Below are positions 47,831 through 59,533 of a stretch of DNA of 64,000 nucleotides, piece by piece. Positions within the stretch are counted from its first letter, which is position 1; each line of letters starts with the position of its first letter. The notes under the pieces were generated by a model. That model ran no database searches. It worked only from the letters and a program-made list of their open reading frames with translations, and was not told the DNA's origin. A program made the translations under genes and the position numbers. The stretch covers positions 20,891,824 to 20,955,823 of the forward strand of contig OZ024733.1 in NCBI GenBank assembly GCA_964016875.1, read 5' to 3'. This DNA comes from Fallopia convolvulus. Lineage: Eukaryota; Streptophyta; Magnoliopsida; Caryophyllales; Polygonaceae.

Positions 47831-48889
47831 TTGGTTCCGAGGATGGTGAAGTCTCTTCCATTTCCCACTAAGAAATCCGTGGACTCTACTGAGAGTAAGT
47901 TCAAGCGTTTCGTAAAGATTCTACAGGGCATTAATATTTCCATCCCATTCGCTGAGGCCCTAAGCGAAATGCCGGCTTACACAAAATTCTTGAAAGATAT
48001 TCTTAGCAAGAAACGATCCATTACCGAGCTGCAAGATGAAGTCAGATCTATAGCTCTACCAGAAAAGCTAGGAGATCCAGGGAGATTTGCAATAACGATT
48101 GGAATAGGCGACCACAAGTTCAAAGCTTTATGTGATCTGGGAGCTAGTGCCAGTTTACTCCCTCTCTCAATCTGGTCTAAAGCCAATATGGGACCACTAG
48201 AGCCAGTGGATATGAACCTCTACATGGCCGACGGATCATGTGTCAAGGCCACATGAGTCGTGGACGACTATCCTATTCAAGTCGGGAAATTCTTTATACC
48301 GAATGATTTCATTGTCCTCGATATGCCTGAAGACCCTCATGTCCCCATAATTCTCGGCAGACCATTTTTAGCCACAGCAGGTGCAAGAGTCGATGTGCGG
48401 AAAGGATTTCTTACTTTTGATATTGGAGAGGAACGAGTGGAATTTAGCTTGGATCAGAATGCCAACGACCCAACTGCGGTCGCACAAATCGAGTTGACCC
48501 AACCAGAACTCAACACAGCTGGTCCTACCAAACCTCCTTCAAATACCAAAACGGAAGAGAATTTCATACAAGTCCCTACCGAAAGTCATTGGCCGATCAC
48601 CGAGCCCCACATACAAGAGCCTACTCAAGGTAAGTTCTCTAACTGTGAATTCACTAATGCTAGTCATGACTATTTTCTATCTTTTGTTCCTACACCATGC
48701 CCCATTATATGCACTACAGAGGAGTCCGAACCACCTTGGTTTTCGGATTTCACTAACCATCATGTAGGAATATCGGGCATATTGATAGAAGAAAAAGGAC
48801 CTAATTTAGTGAATCAAGCAAATAAAGGCTGCAAAGCTAAGTATGGGGTATCTCAAGACCCCAACATAGCTACAAGAGAGCCACCTTGA
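47831..48889 (+). pseudogene. Athila protease region and pol remnant
   Basis: One frame broken by a TGA at 48254-48256. It contains the Athila motifs VKILQGINISIPFAEAL, then a retroviral-type aspartic protease: CDLGASASLLP (active Asp-x-Gly, about 48130), and IILGRPFLATAGA downstream, typical of the protease flap/end. After about 48440 it becomes low-complexity linker. The reverse transcriptase expected next is missing, and the frame ends at 48889, close to the 3' end landmark of pol. A large internal deletion is the simplest reading. Confidence 0.82.
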
Positions 48890-50031
48890 GCCAAGGAGTA
48901 CGTCGGGCTGACGACGTTAAAAAATAGCGCTTACGGGAGGCAACCCGCTTTTAGTATAGAATTAGATTAGATTTTTTTTCTTTTCTTTTTAGATTCTTTT
49001 TCTTAGCTTTCTTTTGAGTTCTTTTTAATAGTTTTTAGGATAGAAATTAGGATAAAATAAAGACCTAACAAGATGCAGAAAAGGGGCTCGAAAATCACAT
49101 AAGGAGGCTACGATAGCTCGTTAACGACCCGGTTTGGCGAACCGGCTCGGGCAGGTAAGTTTTTCTACCCTCTCTCCTAATTCTACCCACTTCTATTTAA
49201 CCCTTCCCAAACCCTCAAAAATCCTACCCACAATCTCAAACTCCAAATACCTCAAACCTCCACCGAATCTCCTCACCACCGATCGGAATCCTTCACTCCA
49301 CCGACCGTCGGAGACGCCGTCGTTACCGAAGCCCGGAATCTCGTTTTCCCACCGACGAGACCCAAGCTCGTTTACCACCCAATTCCGACCTCTTGTTCTT
49401 CAAATTCTCGATTCTCCGGTATGATTTCTAAACCCTAACTCGAGATTGCATGATTCATGGTTTATAGGGTAGAAATTTCATGTCTTGAATTGTGTTTATA
49501 GAGAGGACCGATTTTCATGTTTAGATTTTGCTCATGAATTATGGTTGTGCTTAGTTGATTCTCAATCTAGAAAGATTCTTCATGCTAGATTCTCCATTGC
49601 AAGATTTGATTTAGAAAAGCATGAATCTTTCTTGTTCTAGGTATTGAGTTTGATTTTCACAATGTTAATTTTGGGCAAATCTAGCATGTTCGGGATGGGT
49701 AATTGAGCAAGTATGGGGTGCACATATCCGATTGTGTGTCTTGTGAGGGATTATAGAGGAGTGCATGCTTGATTTATGGCTTGATTTTTAAAGTTGATAA
49801 ACCCTGTAATTCTGTGAACTGGCTCTCAGCAGCTCGTTAACGACCCACCCAGGCTCGTTAACGACCCTGCGTAATTTCAAAGTTCATTAACCAGTCCAGA
49901 TTCGTAAACGACCCAATTGGGTAGTTAACGAATAAATCCGAGGATTATTTTGAGACCAAGTATGGGGTCTCTTGCCTAACCTAACTTGAGTGGATCTTAT
50001 CTTGGAAAACCATGATTGTTTTGTAGATCAC
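48890..50031 (+). other. Athila spacer between pol remnant and third ORF
   Basis: This contains TACGTCGGGCTGACGACGTT and GGGAGGCAACCCGC (about 48900-48950), a common landmark in Athila-type elements, then non-coding DNA. The frame at 49134-49424 is rich in Ser, Pro and Thr without a domain. Palindromes TCGTTAACGA lie at 49118, 49834 and 49855, with decayed relatives at 49884, 49902 and 49922. Confidence 0.6.
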
Positions 50032-51640
50032 ATGGCAAGTTCCAGCAAACCCGCTACCCGAGCTCAGAAGAAGAGAAGGAACCAGAGGTCCCCATCTCCA
50101 CCTCGCATGGACAATGTGATCTTGTGAACTCAAGGGCAAGCGGACCGATGCAATGCCATCTTAAACAAAGATCACAACACTCGGTGGTTTTCAAGAACGA
50201 GTACCAAGCAAATGGGAATTTATACGGATGTCAAGGAGGCCTTTGCTATTCTCGGTGTGCCTCACTTGCTGAAGAAGGAGACGGTACCACATTTTCCGAG
50301 CCTCACATCCGAGTTCTTGGCCACTTTAGAGACGAGTTTCCCGTCAAAGACTTCGGTGGGACGCATCAGGTTTAGGCTCGGTAATGTAAGCCGAGAATAC
50401 ACCATGGCAGAGTTCAATGCTATTCTAGAGCTCCCAAATCCTTCTAGAGATTACAGTTTGAAGAATTACAAAGTGACAAGGACTTGGAGCTACATCACCG
50501 GGGAGGTTGACCCCTCCGCAGCGGCACTATCCGGGGCAAGCATCATCAACCCCATTTTAGGATCATTCTTCGAGTCCTAGCCGCTACATTTTGGCCGAAG
50601 AGAGAGTTGAACAGGCCAACAAGAATGGAAGTTGCTTTTCTTCGCACCATCCTTTTCGAGGAGCCCGGCCCTTTGAATTTGGGATATGAGTGGCTCTACT
50701 ACATTGAAAAATCAACCAAGTCCAAAGAAGTATGGTGTGGAAACTTGGTTAGTCTCTTGGCTACAAACTTGGGAGTCGACCTTACCCGCTACACGCCGAC
50801 TCATGCACAACTCCTCAACAAAAGCTATTGGTATAGCTCTAGTGTTTTCATCCAAGCCAAGAGAGGACTCAGAGTGAAAGTGCAAGACCGCATCGTTACA
50901 CCTACCCTTGACATGTTGGAGCTACTCTACGTACCAAATTGGTACAAGGTATGGACGGGTCATGCTTACCCGTTGGAGCCCAAGCCGGAGGATGAGCTAT
51001 CACTTCGGCCCTGTGAGACGAGGTTCGAGCAAGACGGAGATGGCATGGATGAAGATGGAGATGAAGATGAGGATACCGAGGTAGTTGGTGAAGACACTGA
51101 AGAGGCCGACACAGAGGGAGGCACGGAAGAGCTTAACTTCGAGGATAACGACCTCGACACGGAAGTTTTGGGCACCAACATCCTCGTTGACGAGCCTACC
51201 AGACTCGTTAACGACCATTTCCAGCCTTCTTCCTACATTCCCAACGAGGCACCCAGCTTCGTTAACGAGGTCCCGAGGACAACTACCGACCCCCGCCAGC
51301 TCCTACCGACCCTCATTCCTATGGTTTGATACCATACAACCCGGTGTTGTACCAAGACCACTTCCAGCCTCACTACCCACCACCTCCTCAACCCGAGTAC
51401 ACTGGATCGAGTATGTCACCACCATGGGCCGAGGATCTTTTTGCACGGATGCATCAGCTCAACCTTCAACAGGACCACATTCATAGGAGGATGGATAGAT
51501 GGGAGACCGTCTATTCCGCTCGCATGTCGATAGAGGATGAGAGGCGTCGTCAGAGAGAGGTGGAGGATGCAGAGCGTTGGAGGACGATGTACGACTTCAT
51601 GGGGAACTTCGAACATTACTTTCCTCCACCAAACCAGTGA
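50032..51640 (+). pseudogene. Athila third ORF (ATHILA ORF-1 family-like)
   Basis: The ATG at 50032 opens MASSSKPATRAQKKRR, followed by a TGA at about 50125, and the frame continues in phase to about 50565. A frameshift near 50570 leads to the frame 50583-51329. Another near 51315 leads to 51326-51640. Motifs such as RIRFRLGNVSREYTMAEFNA, MEVAFLRTILFE and VWTGHAYPLEP resemble the Pfam ATHILA ORF-1 family. An acidic run (EDGDEDEDTEVVGEDTEEAD, about 51040-51110) and a proline-rich tail follow. The family is of unknown function; it sits where some Athila elements have an envelope-like gene. I see no clear signal peptide or membrane segment here. Confidence 0.7.
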
Positions 51641-53291
51641 TTCAGCTTGAAGAAGACGTTTTCCTTGTTTTCCACTTTTGAGTCTTTGTAAGTTTTTATG
51701 TCTTTTCTTTTTTTATTATTTATTTTGTTTTTGTTGTTTTGTTTTGTTTTCTTTTCTATTTCTTTCCTTCTTCTTATTTTTTCTTACAGTGGGGACACTA
51801 TAATTTTAAGTATGGGGTGGGAGAAAGTAGACAACTTGTTATCCTATGTGTTTTATGTGTCTTATTTGTTTTAGAAAAAATTCAAAAAATTCAAAAAATT
51901 CAAAAAAAAAAGAGTTTAGAATTGATAGATATCCCTTTCTTAGGTTCTATGATGGTAATTGCTAGCATGATCATGTAATTCCTTGCAAGCATGTCTTTGA
52001 CAGTATAGCCGGACTCTTAATATGAAAATTGTGTTTTTAGAAGGAATAGCATTTGATGAAATTGAGCACATATACTTTATAGCATAAGCGATGCAATCCA
52101 ACAAAATTGACCTTGTGAACATCAAATTTCCCTTTTCTTTTTAGTGTGATTTACTCTCTATATGCATATTATCTCTTGGAATTGTGATGGTTATCTATTA
52201 CTTGAGACCCGTATGAGATTTATAGTTCATTACATGTGAAAATCAGATGATAGAGAACTTATTTTTATAGCCCTATTATCCATATCCTACCTTACATGAT
52301 TCTTCTTTTTGAAGCTAATTTGAGCCTTATAGCCTTTTATTTTTAGCTCCACAAAATTGTTCCCTAGCCGAGATAAGCTTGACCCTATCCGGGGATTAGG
52401 ACTTAGATTGGAGAGGTATGTTTTGTTGAGTGCAATGTTTATATTTTGGTTTGAAATTGAGGAATTATTGGGAAGGGTAGTTTGGAACTCTCTTTGTTTT
52501 TAAGTTGTAAAAGAAAGATCTCTTGATAGCAAAAGATGCACAAAAGAAAGGAAGTTGTTAAGAAAAAGGCAGAGTACACGATGAAGCTCGTTAACGACCC
52601 TGAAGTGGGTTCGTTAACGAGGCAGCGGTAAAGAAGAAGAAAGAAAAGGAGTTTGAAGTGCATGTGTTTATAAAGATAATATCAGAGGTTTTTTTTTTAT
52701 CATTCTTCTTATGAGGCTTTCTAGGATATAATGGGTGAGAGAAAATGAGTGTGCACATTGAGAGTGAGTTTGGTATGTTGTTTTTTATGGGAGTTTTTGG
52801 ATGTGTGAGTTTTTAGGAGTCTTTGATTCCCGGATATTATTAGCACCACATGACCAAAATATTTTCCACGCCTATTTTTCTTTACCAAGCCCCATTACAA
52901 CCCGGCCGAATGGAAGCTTCTATGAAGTTTTTCATTGAGCCTAAGTTCTCTTGATGATTTTTGCTTGTTTTGACAAATCTTGGGTGGAGAGTTTGGTGAT
53001 ATAAGTTCCAATTTCTATGAGTTTTTGTATATAAGATGAGTTGAGAGATTGAATCTATAAGCTTAAACACTTGAGAGTTGAGTGAAACACATTATCCTTG
53101 TGAGGTTGGATTGTATTTTCTTATGTCTATTTGGTGCATATATGTGTGATGACGTTAATAATCATTTGATATTTTTCTACATGTTGATGTTGCTTTTTAG
53201 ATGATGGCTATGTCTTGATGAGTATGTAGTTTGGTTTTGGTTATTGTTTAGTGATTGCTTGAGGAAAAGCAAGTCTAAGTATGGGGTATTT
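51641..53291 (+). other. Athila 3' untranslated region
   Basis: T-rich non-coding DNA ending with AAGCAAGTCTAAGTATGGGGTATTT just before the 3' LTR; Athila elements use a short, G-poor purine tract here. A palindrome pair lies at 52588/52611. No gene was recognised. Confidence 0.6.
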
Positions 53292-54775
53292 TGATGTTCG
53301 TATTTTTAGTATAGTTTTTACTATGTTTTCTTGGTTTGTTAGGCTTAGTTTTAGTAGTTTTAGGATTAGTTTTGTGTGTTTTTCGATAGTTTTGCATATT
53401 TTGTGAAAAGTATGGAAGCTACTCCGTTTTGTGTCTTTTTGTAGGTTTTAGCGAGGAAAAGATGCTATTTGGAGATGAATTTGGAGTGCTATGATGAAAG
53501 ACGGAAGAATGCAAGTCGAAGAAGTCGAAGCCTAAGTTTCTGGAGATAAAGTGTGGAAGAAAGCCAAACCCAGGCTCGTTAACGAGGCTGTAAGGGGTCG
53601 TTAACGAGGCCACGAGATGAAGATTTCGAGAGTTTGATTCTGTAACTCACCGATCCTGTGCGGGAATTTATTTCCGTGTCGGTAGAGTATCTTTTTATGA
53701 TTTTAGGGTTATTATATTATGTATTTTAGGTCTTGTTATCTTTCTAGATTTTATTTCTATCTTTTAGGATTTTAATTCTATCTTTTTAGGAAAGTTTTTA
53801 TCTTTTAGCCTTATTAGTTTTTAGCCTTATTAGCATAAATAGCCTTCTTATTAGCCTAGGAAGGGGGGGGGGGAGATCGATTGAAGAGAAGAGGAAGAGC
53901 CGAGAAGAGAGAGAGTGGATCGGAGTCGAGATTGAAGCTCGGTGGACGAGAGTTACCGAGGTCGTTGATCGTGATTTTGGTTCGGTGTTTGTATTCTTTT
54001 CGGTTTCTTCTAAATTTCTGTAAAACTATATTTCTAATTAATTTGAGTAGTGTTTTTTTTTCAATGATTTCTTTTGTTAAATTTATTTGTTTCCTAGTTA
54101 TGAGTAGTGAGTAGTCTTCTTTTCTAGGGTCGGGGTTAAACCCGACATAGTTATGCATGTTTGAGGAGTAAGAATGTGTGTTGATTGCCTTTTATCTATT
54201 TTGAGATTGTTTGTTGTGCTTAGACCTAGATGAAAGTCAAGGTGATTTGAGTTTTTTACTTGATTGAGAGACAAAGTTATAGACTTGAAGGCTGATATTG
54301 TTTGAATATGAAAGTTTCAAGCTTTAGATCCAAAACAAGCAATTGAGTGGATTGGTTTATGAAAATAGGTTAATTTACTCGATAGTCGACGAAAGTTGAT
54401 GAATTTATCTGTTTAAAGGCATGATCTTATCTTCTTACGAGTTTATATGCATGACTATGTTGTGGTGTCCCTTATCCTAGATCTTTGTTTTATTTGAATT
54501 CTTTTAAAGTGATATTCGTTGCTGAGTTTGTAGGCTCGGTACCGAACTGTTTAGGTCGTTAGTTTTGGTCTTTTTGTTTGCGGTGGTTCGTTAACGACCC
54601 TGACAACGTCGTTAACGAGGTTGCTTGTGAGTGTTTTGCTTGTTTTGTTTGATTTTTAGTAGTCGATAAACAAACAACCTTTCTTCTCGTGGAACGATCC
54701 TGACTTCGCTATACACAGCGGGGTCTTGACTTATAAATTTATTTGTTGTCCCGAGTCAAGAAACCCTCTTCAACA
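53292..54775 (+). repeat. 3' LTR of Athila element
   Basis: A 1484-bp copy of 44518-45998 with few differences. Both palindrome pairs are intact here (53576/53598 and 54588/54609), while the 5' LTR has one changed base in one member of each pair. It is followed directly by Tekay-type integrase sequence at 54776. Confidence 0.92.
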
Positions 54776-55996
54776 GGTGCAAGTAAGATGTACAAAGATC
54801 TGCGACAGTTTTACTAGTGGGATGGCATGAAGCCGGATGTAGCAAGATTCGTCGCTAAATGTCAAGTTTGCCAACAGGTGAAGATCGAACACCAGAGACC
54901 CGAAGGAATGCTTCAGTCACTTCCTATTCCAGAATGGAAGTGGGAGGACATTTCTATGGATTTCATCACAGGTTTGAGACTCAGCAGAGGCCATGATGCC
55001 ATTTAGGTAGTAGTGGATAGACTGACGAAGACTGCTCGCTTTTTGCCTATCCGGGAGATTTGGCAAGTGAGCAAGTTAGTGGAGGTGTTTATTAATCAGA
55101 TAGTTAGACTGCACGGAGTGCCTAAGACGATTGTGTCGGACCGAGATGGGCGTTTTACTTCCAGATATTGGCAGCAGGTGCATGAGGCATTGGGGACGAG
55201 ATTACATTTCACGACTGCTTACCACCCGCAGTCAGACGGCCAGACAGAGAGGACGATTCAGACTCTAGAGGATATGTTGAGGTCCTGCGTGCTAGACTGG
55301 GGAGGTCAGTGGTCGGACCACTTGGCTTTGGTGGAGTTTGCCTATAATAACAGCTGTCACTCGTCGATTCAGATGGCTCCCTATGAGGCTTTATATGGTC
55401 GGAGATGTAGGACACCGCTGTGTTCGGATGATCCCTCAGATGTTGTGGGTGAGAGGCCACAAATGATCGAGGAGACGATCGGGAAAGTGGCCTTAATCAG
55501 AGAGAGAATGTTAGCTGCTCAGAGTCGCCAAAAGTCCTATGCAGACAAGAGGCGTAGACCGTTGGAGTTTGAGGTAGGAGCTCACGTCTGGTTGAGAGTA
55601 TCGCCTACCCGCGGGGTAAGGAGATTCGGGGTAAAAGGGAAGCTGAGTCCCCGATATATCGGTCCGTTCGAGATTCTAGAGAGAGTAGGCGAGCTGGCTT
55701 ACAGGCTGGCATTGCCACCTGCTTTGGATGGAGTGCACCTTGTATTCCATGTTTCACAGCTGAGACAGTATGTCCCGGATCCTAGTCACCGACTAAATTA
55801 TGAAGAGTTAGAGGTGGAACCAGACCATACTTTCCGGGAACAACCATTAAAGATTCTAGATCGACGAATGAAGAAGCTGCGAAACAAGGAGATTCCTTTG
55901 GTGCTGATTCAGTGGTCTCGACGGGGAGTCGAGGAGGCCACTTGGGAGACGGAGTCCAGGATGAGTGAAAGTTACCCGAAATCTACCCGGGTTTAG
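54776..55996 (+). pseudogene. Tekay-type integrase with chromodomain
   Basis: The frame resumes after Athila at MYKDLRQFY in the zinc-binding part of integrase (CQVCQQVK visible), with TAG stops at 54815 and 55004. From 55013 it is open to 55996. The catalytic triad region shows MDFITGL, TIVSDRDGRF and YHPQSDGQTERTIQT. The GPF motif region (YIGPFEILERVG) follows. The C-terminal part, LDRRMKKLRNKEIPLVLIQW and EEATWETE, is the Tekay-type chromodomain. The integrase inserts element DNA; its chromodomain reads chromatin marks. The frame is in a different phase from 44517, and roughly 20 residues expected before MYKDL are missing. Confidence 0.93.
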
Positions 55997-56262
55997 TAGA
56001 AGCGTTTGAGGGGAAGGTTAGTAATTAGTGTGTTGTTTTCAGATGTGATGTTTGCTTCGTGATTCTTGTTTGCTTGACTTGCTTGTTTGACTCTTTAATT
56101 TTTGATTGACGTGATACATGTTTTGGATGACTGATACTGGTCATGTTTATCGTTATTAATGAATTCCGGTTCGAGGATGAACCCTTCTTTTAGGGGGAGA
56201 GGTTTGAAAAAGCTCGAGATATAGTTCCATTCGTAATAAAAGTTTCGGGACGAAACTTTCTT

Positions 56263-56270
56263 AAGGGGGG
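56263..56270 (+). promoter_or_regulatory. Polypurine tract of Tekay-type element
   Basis: AAGGGGGG followed by TAGTA lies directly ahead of the 3' LTR start at 56276; it would prime plus-strand DNA synthesis. Confidence 0.85.
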
Positions 56271-56275
56271 TAGTA

Positions 56276-58778
56276 TGTAATATTCGAATTCCGTTTCCGT
56301 CTGGAATGAAAAAGTAAATCTCTCGGATTACAAATAGACGAAATCTTGACCCGCCAGAAACTTCCGTGATAGCCTTTAATTCGATATAATTATTTAGTTA
56401 AGATCCACTCTGTAATACCTTATATATATATACCCGTTAGTTTTATTCATTGAAGCCCATATTTTAATCACATCTAATCTGATTTCTAGAGTTGGATACT
56501 AACCGAAAATCATATCTAAACAATTTCATCAGCCTAGGAGAAAAATCTATCTATTAGATTTATCATTAAGAGTCTTCTTATAATTAGCCTAGGAGATCAA
56601 TTTCATCGCTTTCGTCGTTATCTATTGTGCCCAACTTCACCGCCTTCACTACGTTCCTCCGATTGAGCAGCCGCGTGGTCGACATTGATTCCGGTAAGGT
56701 TGTCTTTGTTCCGTCCTTTCTCACCGGCGATATAAGCCCTGTTTTCTTTTTCTTCTTCCTTGCTCGTTTCTTTTTTTTGGCTCTTCGATCAACCTCTCGA
56801 TTCGCCTGTAGTGTAGGGCGCCACTGAAGAGCCGAGGGGATCGTCGGAATTCGTCATCACCGCCGATTGCCATTAGAGACGATTACTGGTGAGACCCATT
56901 CCCCTGTTATTATTTGTATTATTGGTCCGAGCAAGTTCGTATAATTAGGGAGGGGGTCGTCGGAGGGTGTCGGTGGTCGGAAATCGGCGACGAAGGTTTG
57001 GTAGCAGATCCGGGTGATGGACGCCGGAGAATGGTGGGGTCGAAGCCGTCTGGGAGCATTGGCGGGGCACGAACAAGGGCAACCGAGGCTTCTCGTCTCC
57101 ACTCTCCATCATGGCCGCCGGTTGTGAGTTGGGTGGTCGCAGGGAGCGGAGCGACGGAACGAACCAGAAGAGGGAAACTCGGGTCGTCTCGAGGTTGAAG
57201 AAGGGCGGGGGTGGGCCCCGCGAGGCTATGTCAAAGGTTGAGTCGGTCAACTGGGCATTTGGGTAAGGGAGACGGGCTGGAAAGTTGGGCCAAGTCTTGC
57301 CATTTAGGATTGGGCTGGGTTTTTTTTCTTTTATTTGTATAAATGGTGGGTTGGGCTTTCTGTTAGTTGGGCTGACCTTTTGGGTATAGGGAGAAGGGAA
57401 ATACATAGTGGGTTTTGTCAAGTAGGATAATAATGATATCCGTAATTGTTTTATAAACTCTAATGATATATATATATTCCTAGCTACTGCGCTAATAAAA
57501 TTTTATAAATTATAAAAATAATAAGTGGAATGGTTTAGCATTTTTTTTAAGGAAGTTCTTTAATAATAAGTCGGTAGTTTAAGGAATTTAGAAGTGGTTT
57601 TTCCTTTGGGTTAGTTGGTTCAGCTCATACATAAGTTAATCTTTTTCCTTATAATTCTTTAGGGAATCGTGTCCGCTTGAGGTCGTAATTCCGTCTTCTT
57701 CAAAGGATCCCTAGTTTCGAGGTAAGTCATTTTTCGACTTGCTCGGTTCTTCTCTACCTTGTTAGATTGCGTATCGTTATTGTAGGGCGGGTTTTGGGAA
57801 CTAGTCCCGAATACATTTTAAATTGTTTTGAAATTCTTGAATTGTTGTGTGCGTAAAATTGTTTTGAATGTATTTTATCAGAAAGATATTTTTGGAACGT
57901 TTTCTCTGTGTTGGTACCGTTTCCGACACGGCCCATCGTAGCTGGCGTGGAGGAAGAGTTGGCTATGTATGACCCTTGTGACAGGGAAACCGTGCCCCTT
58001 CAATACGAAAATTAATATCTATGTATTTTGGCAAGTGCTCCAGTGGAGGCTTAGTCGGGGTTAGAAGGGAGATTGTGAAGTGGAGTGAGAGGGTCTGCCT
58101 CTACACTCGGCGCGGTGATGAGCGCCTGGGAAGTCGGATTGTGGAAAAGGAGGAATTGCATTGTTATGGGATTGTGATTGTAAATGCGTATGTGGCTATG
58201 TGTGACTAATTATAACTAATTTAGGTATTGGCCTTTAGAGTTATGATTGCGATTGTGGATTTGTATGCTGACTTTAGAAATGTTTTTAAACGTTCTACAA
58301 TTTCCGTATTCTCTCTAACTTGATAGATTAGACGCTGACCCTTGGGGGAATATTTTTCAGTTCCAGGTATGAACCAGGGAGCCGTGCAGGAACCGAGGCC
58401 AGATGGTGGGCCGGAGCGGTAGAGAGCGCGTGTCATAGTGGGATGGGTTTTTTTTACGTTAGTTTATTTATGATTTTCTAGGATGTTGTTTTTACTATTA
58501 TGTTAGAGTTGGTATTATGACTTGTCTTCTGTTTTCATTGAATGATTTTATCGTTGGTGATGATTCGTTGGATTCAGGATATTTGTATTTAGGTTTTCGG
58601 GAATTCATGCATAACTAAGTTTTCTATATTTTTATTAAAAGAAAGGTTGGACGTTTTATTTTGTTTTCTCGTCGTGCCCGCGTTGCAAGATCCTAAAAGT
58701 GTAGTTGTCAACCCACTTAAATAGTACCTAGTAAGGTCTATTTCTCAGTAGCGCCTCGTCGGAAGTCGGGGTGTTACA
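56276..58778 (+). repeat. 3' LTR of Tekay-type element
   Basis: A 2503-bp copy of 38200-40703 with scattered substitutions and small indels. It ends GGGGTGTTACA and is followed by GCAGA and copia RNase H. Confidence 0.93.
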
Positions 58779-58783
58779 GCAGA

Positions 58784-59533
58784 TATATTACCCGTATACA
58801 CCAAGGAAGCCCGAAATAGAGGACAATGAAGCTCGAGAAGGAGATTGCGTAGGCAACAACATTTAGAGACCACATTTTCAACACCTCTATATTCGGCCTC
58901 AACACTAAATCTAGATACAACGGATTGATGCTTGGATGAACAGGATAAAAGTGTGTCATTAAGGAAGACACAGTAGCCAGAAGTGGATCGACGAGTGTCC
59001 GGGCAGCCAGCCCAATCAGGATCAGTGGAGGGGACTAACGATGGCTGATCAACACCAGAAATGGTAATACCAAGAGAGGTGGTGCCATAAACATACATAA
59101 TAGTGCGTTTGAGAGCCACAAAATGTCGCTCCCGGGGATCATGCATTAAAAAACAAATTTGTTGAACAACATAGGAGATATCTGGCCTTGTAAAAGTGAT
59201 ATACTAAAGAGCGTTGGCCATGCTGCGATAAAGAGTAGGGTCGGACACAAGCGGCCCGATATCAACGCTAAGATTAGTGTCGGGATCAATAGGAGTGGCC
59301 GCAACATTACAGTTACACATGGAAGCGCGATCAACAATCTCAGTAGCATATTTCTCCTGTGAGAGAAACAATCCAGAAGAAGTGCGTGTAGCACATATGC
59401 CCAAAAAATATGCTAGTGGTCCCAAATCCGATATGACAAATTCTCTATTAAGAAGCCTAATAATCTCATAACATAAAGCATCAGATGAAGCCGTCAGTAT
59501 AATGTCATCAACATAGAGGAGTAAATAGGCCAT
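58784..59533 (-). pseudogene. Copia reverse transcriptase end and RNase H start
   Basis: On the minus strand the frame from 59533 has the catalytic LLLYVDDIILTASS, DLGPLAYFLGI and YRSMANAL, then a stop near 59202, and continues in phase as YITFTRPDISY and into RNase H with DPDWAGCPDTRRSTSGYCVF and the SVEAEYRGVE motif. It is cut at 58784 by the Tekay-type element. The remaining C-terminal part is at 38194-37971. Confidence 0.88.

Larger units (their letters stand above)
44518..54775 (+). mobile_element. Athila-type Ty3/gypsy element lacking reverse transcriptase and integrase
   Basis: LTRs are 44518-45998 and 53292-54775. The first begins TAATGTTCG and the second TGATGTTCG; both end CTTCAACA. 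A tRNA-Asp-type primer site follows the 5' LTR. The interior has gag (46113-47810), a protease segment (47831-48889), a GGGAGGCAACCCG landmark near 48935, and an ATHILA ORF-1-like gene (50032-51640) in the place where Athila carries its third ORF. Reverse transcriptase, RNase H and integrase are missing. No 5-bp TSD is visible (TGCCT versus GGTGC). It splits the Tekay-type polyprotein. The palindrome TCGTTAACGA occurs 13 times in it. Confidence 0.9.
38200..58778 (+). mobile_element. Tekay/Del-type chromovirus (Ty3/gypsy) interrupted by an Athila element
   Basis: LTRs are 38200-40703 and 56276-58778, both TGTAATATTCG...GGGGTGTTACA, about 2.5 kb each. Flanks GCAAA (38195-38199) and GCAGA (58779-58783) are a 4/5 TSD within copia RNase H. 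A Met-type primer site follows the 5' LTR and a purine tract precedes the 3' LTR. The order gag, protease, reverse transcriptase, RNase H, integrase with a C-terminal chromodomain defines a chromovirus; the chromodomain wording and large LTRs fit Tekay/Del. The polyprotein has eight in-frame stops and is split by Athila at 44517/54776. Chromodomains of this group direct integration to heterochromatin. Confidence 0.93.

Noticed and set aside
50032..51640. Calling the Athila third ORF a functional envelope gene
   Set aside because: No clear signal peptide, membrane segment or cleavage site was seen, and it resembles the uncharacterised ATHILA ORF-1 family.
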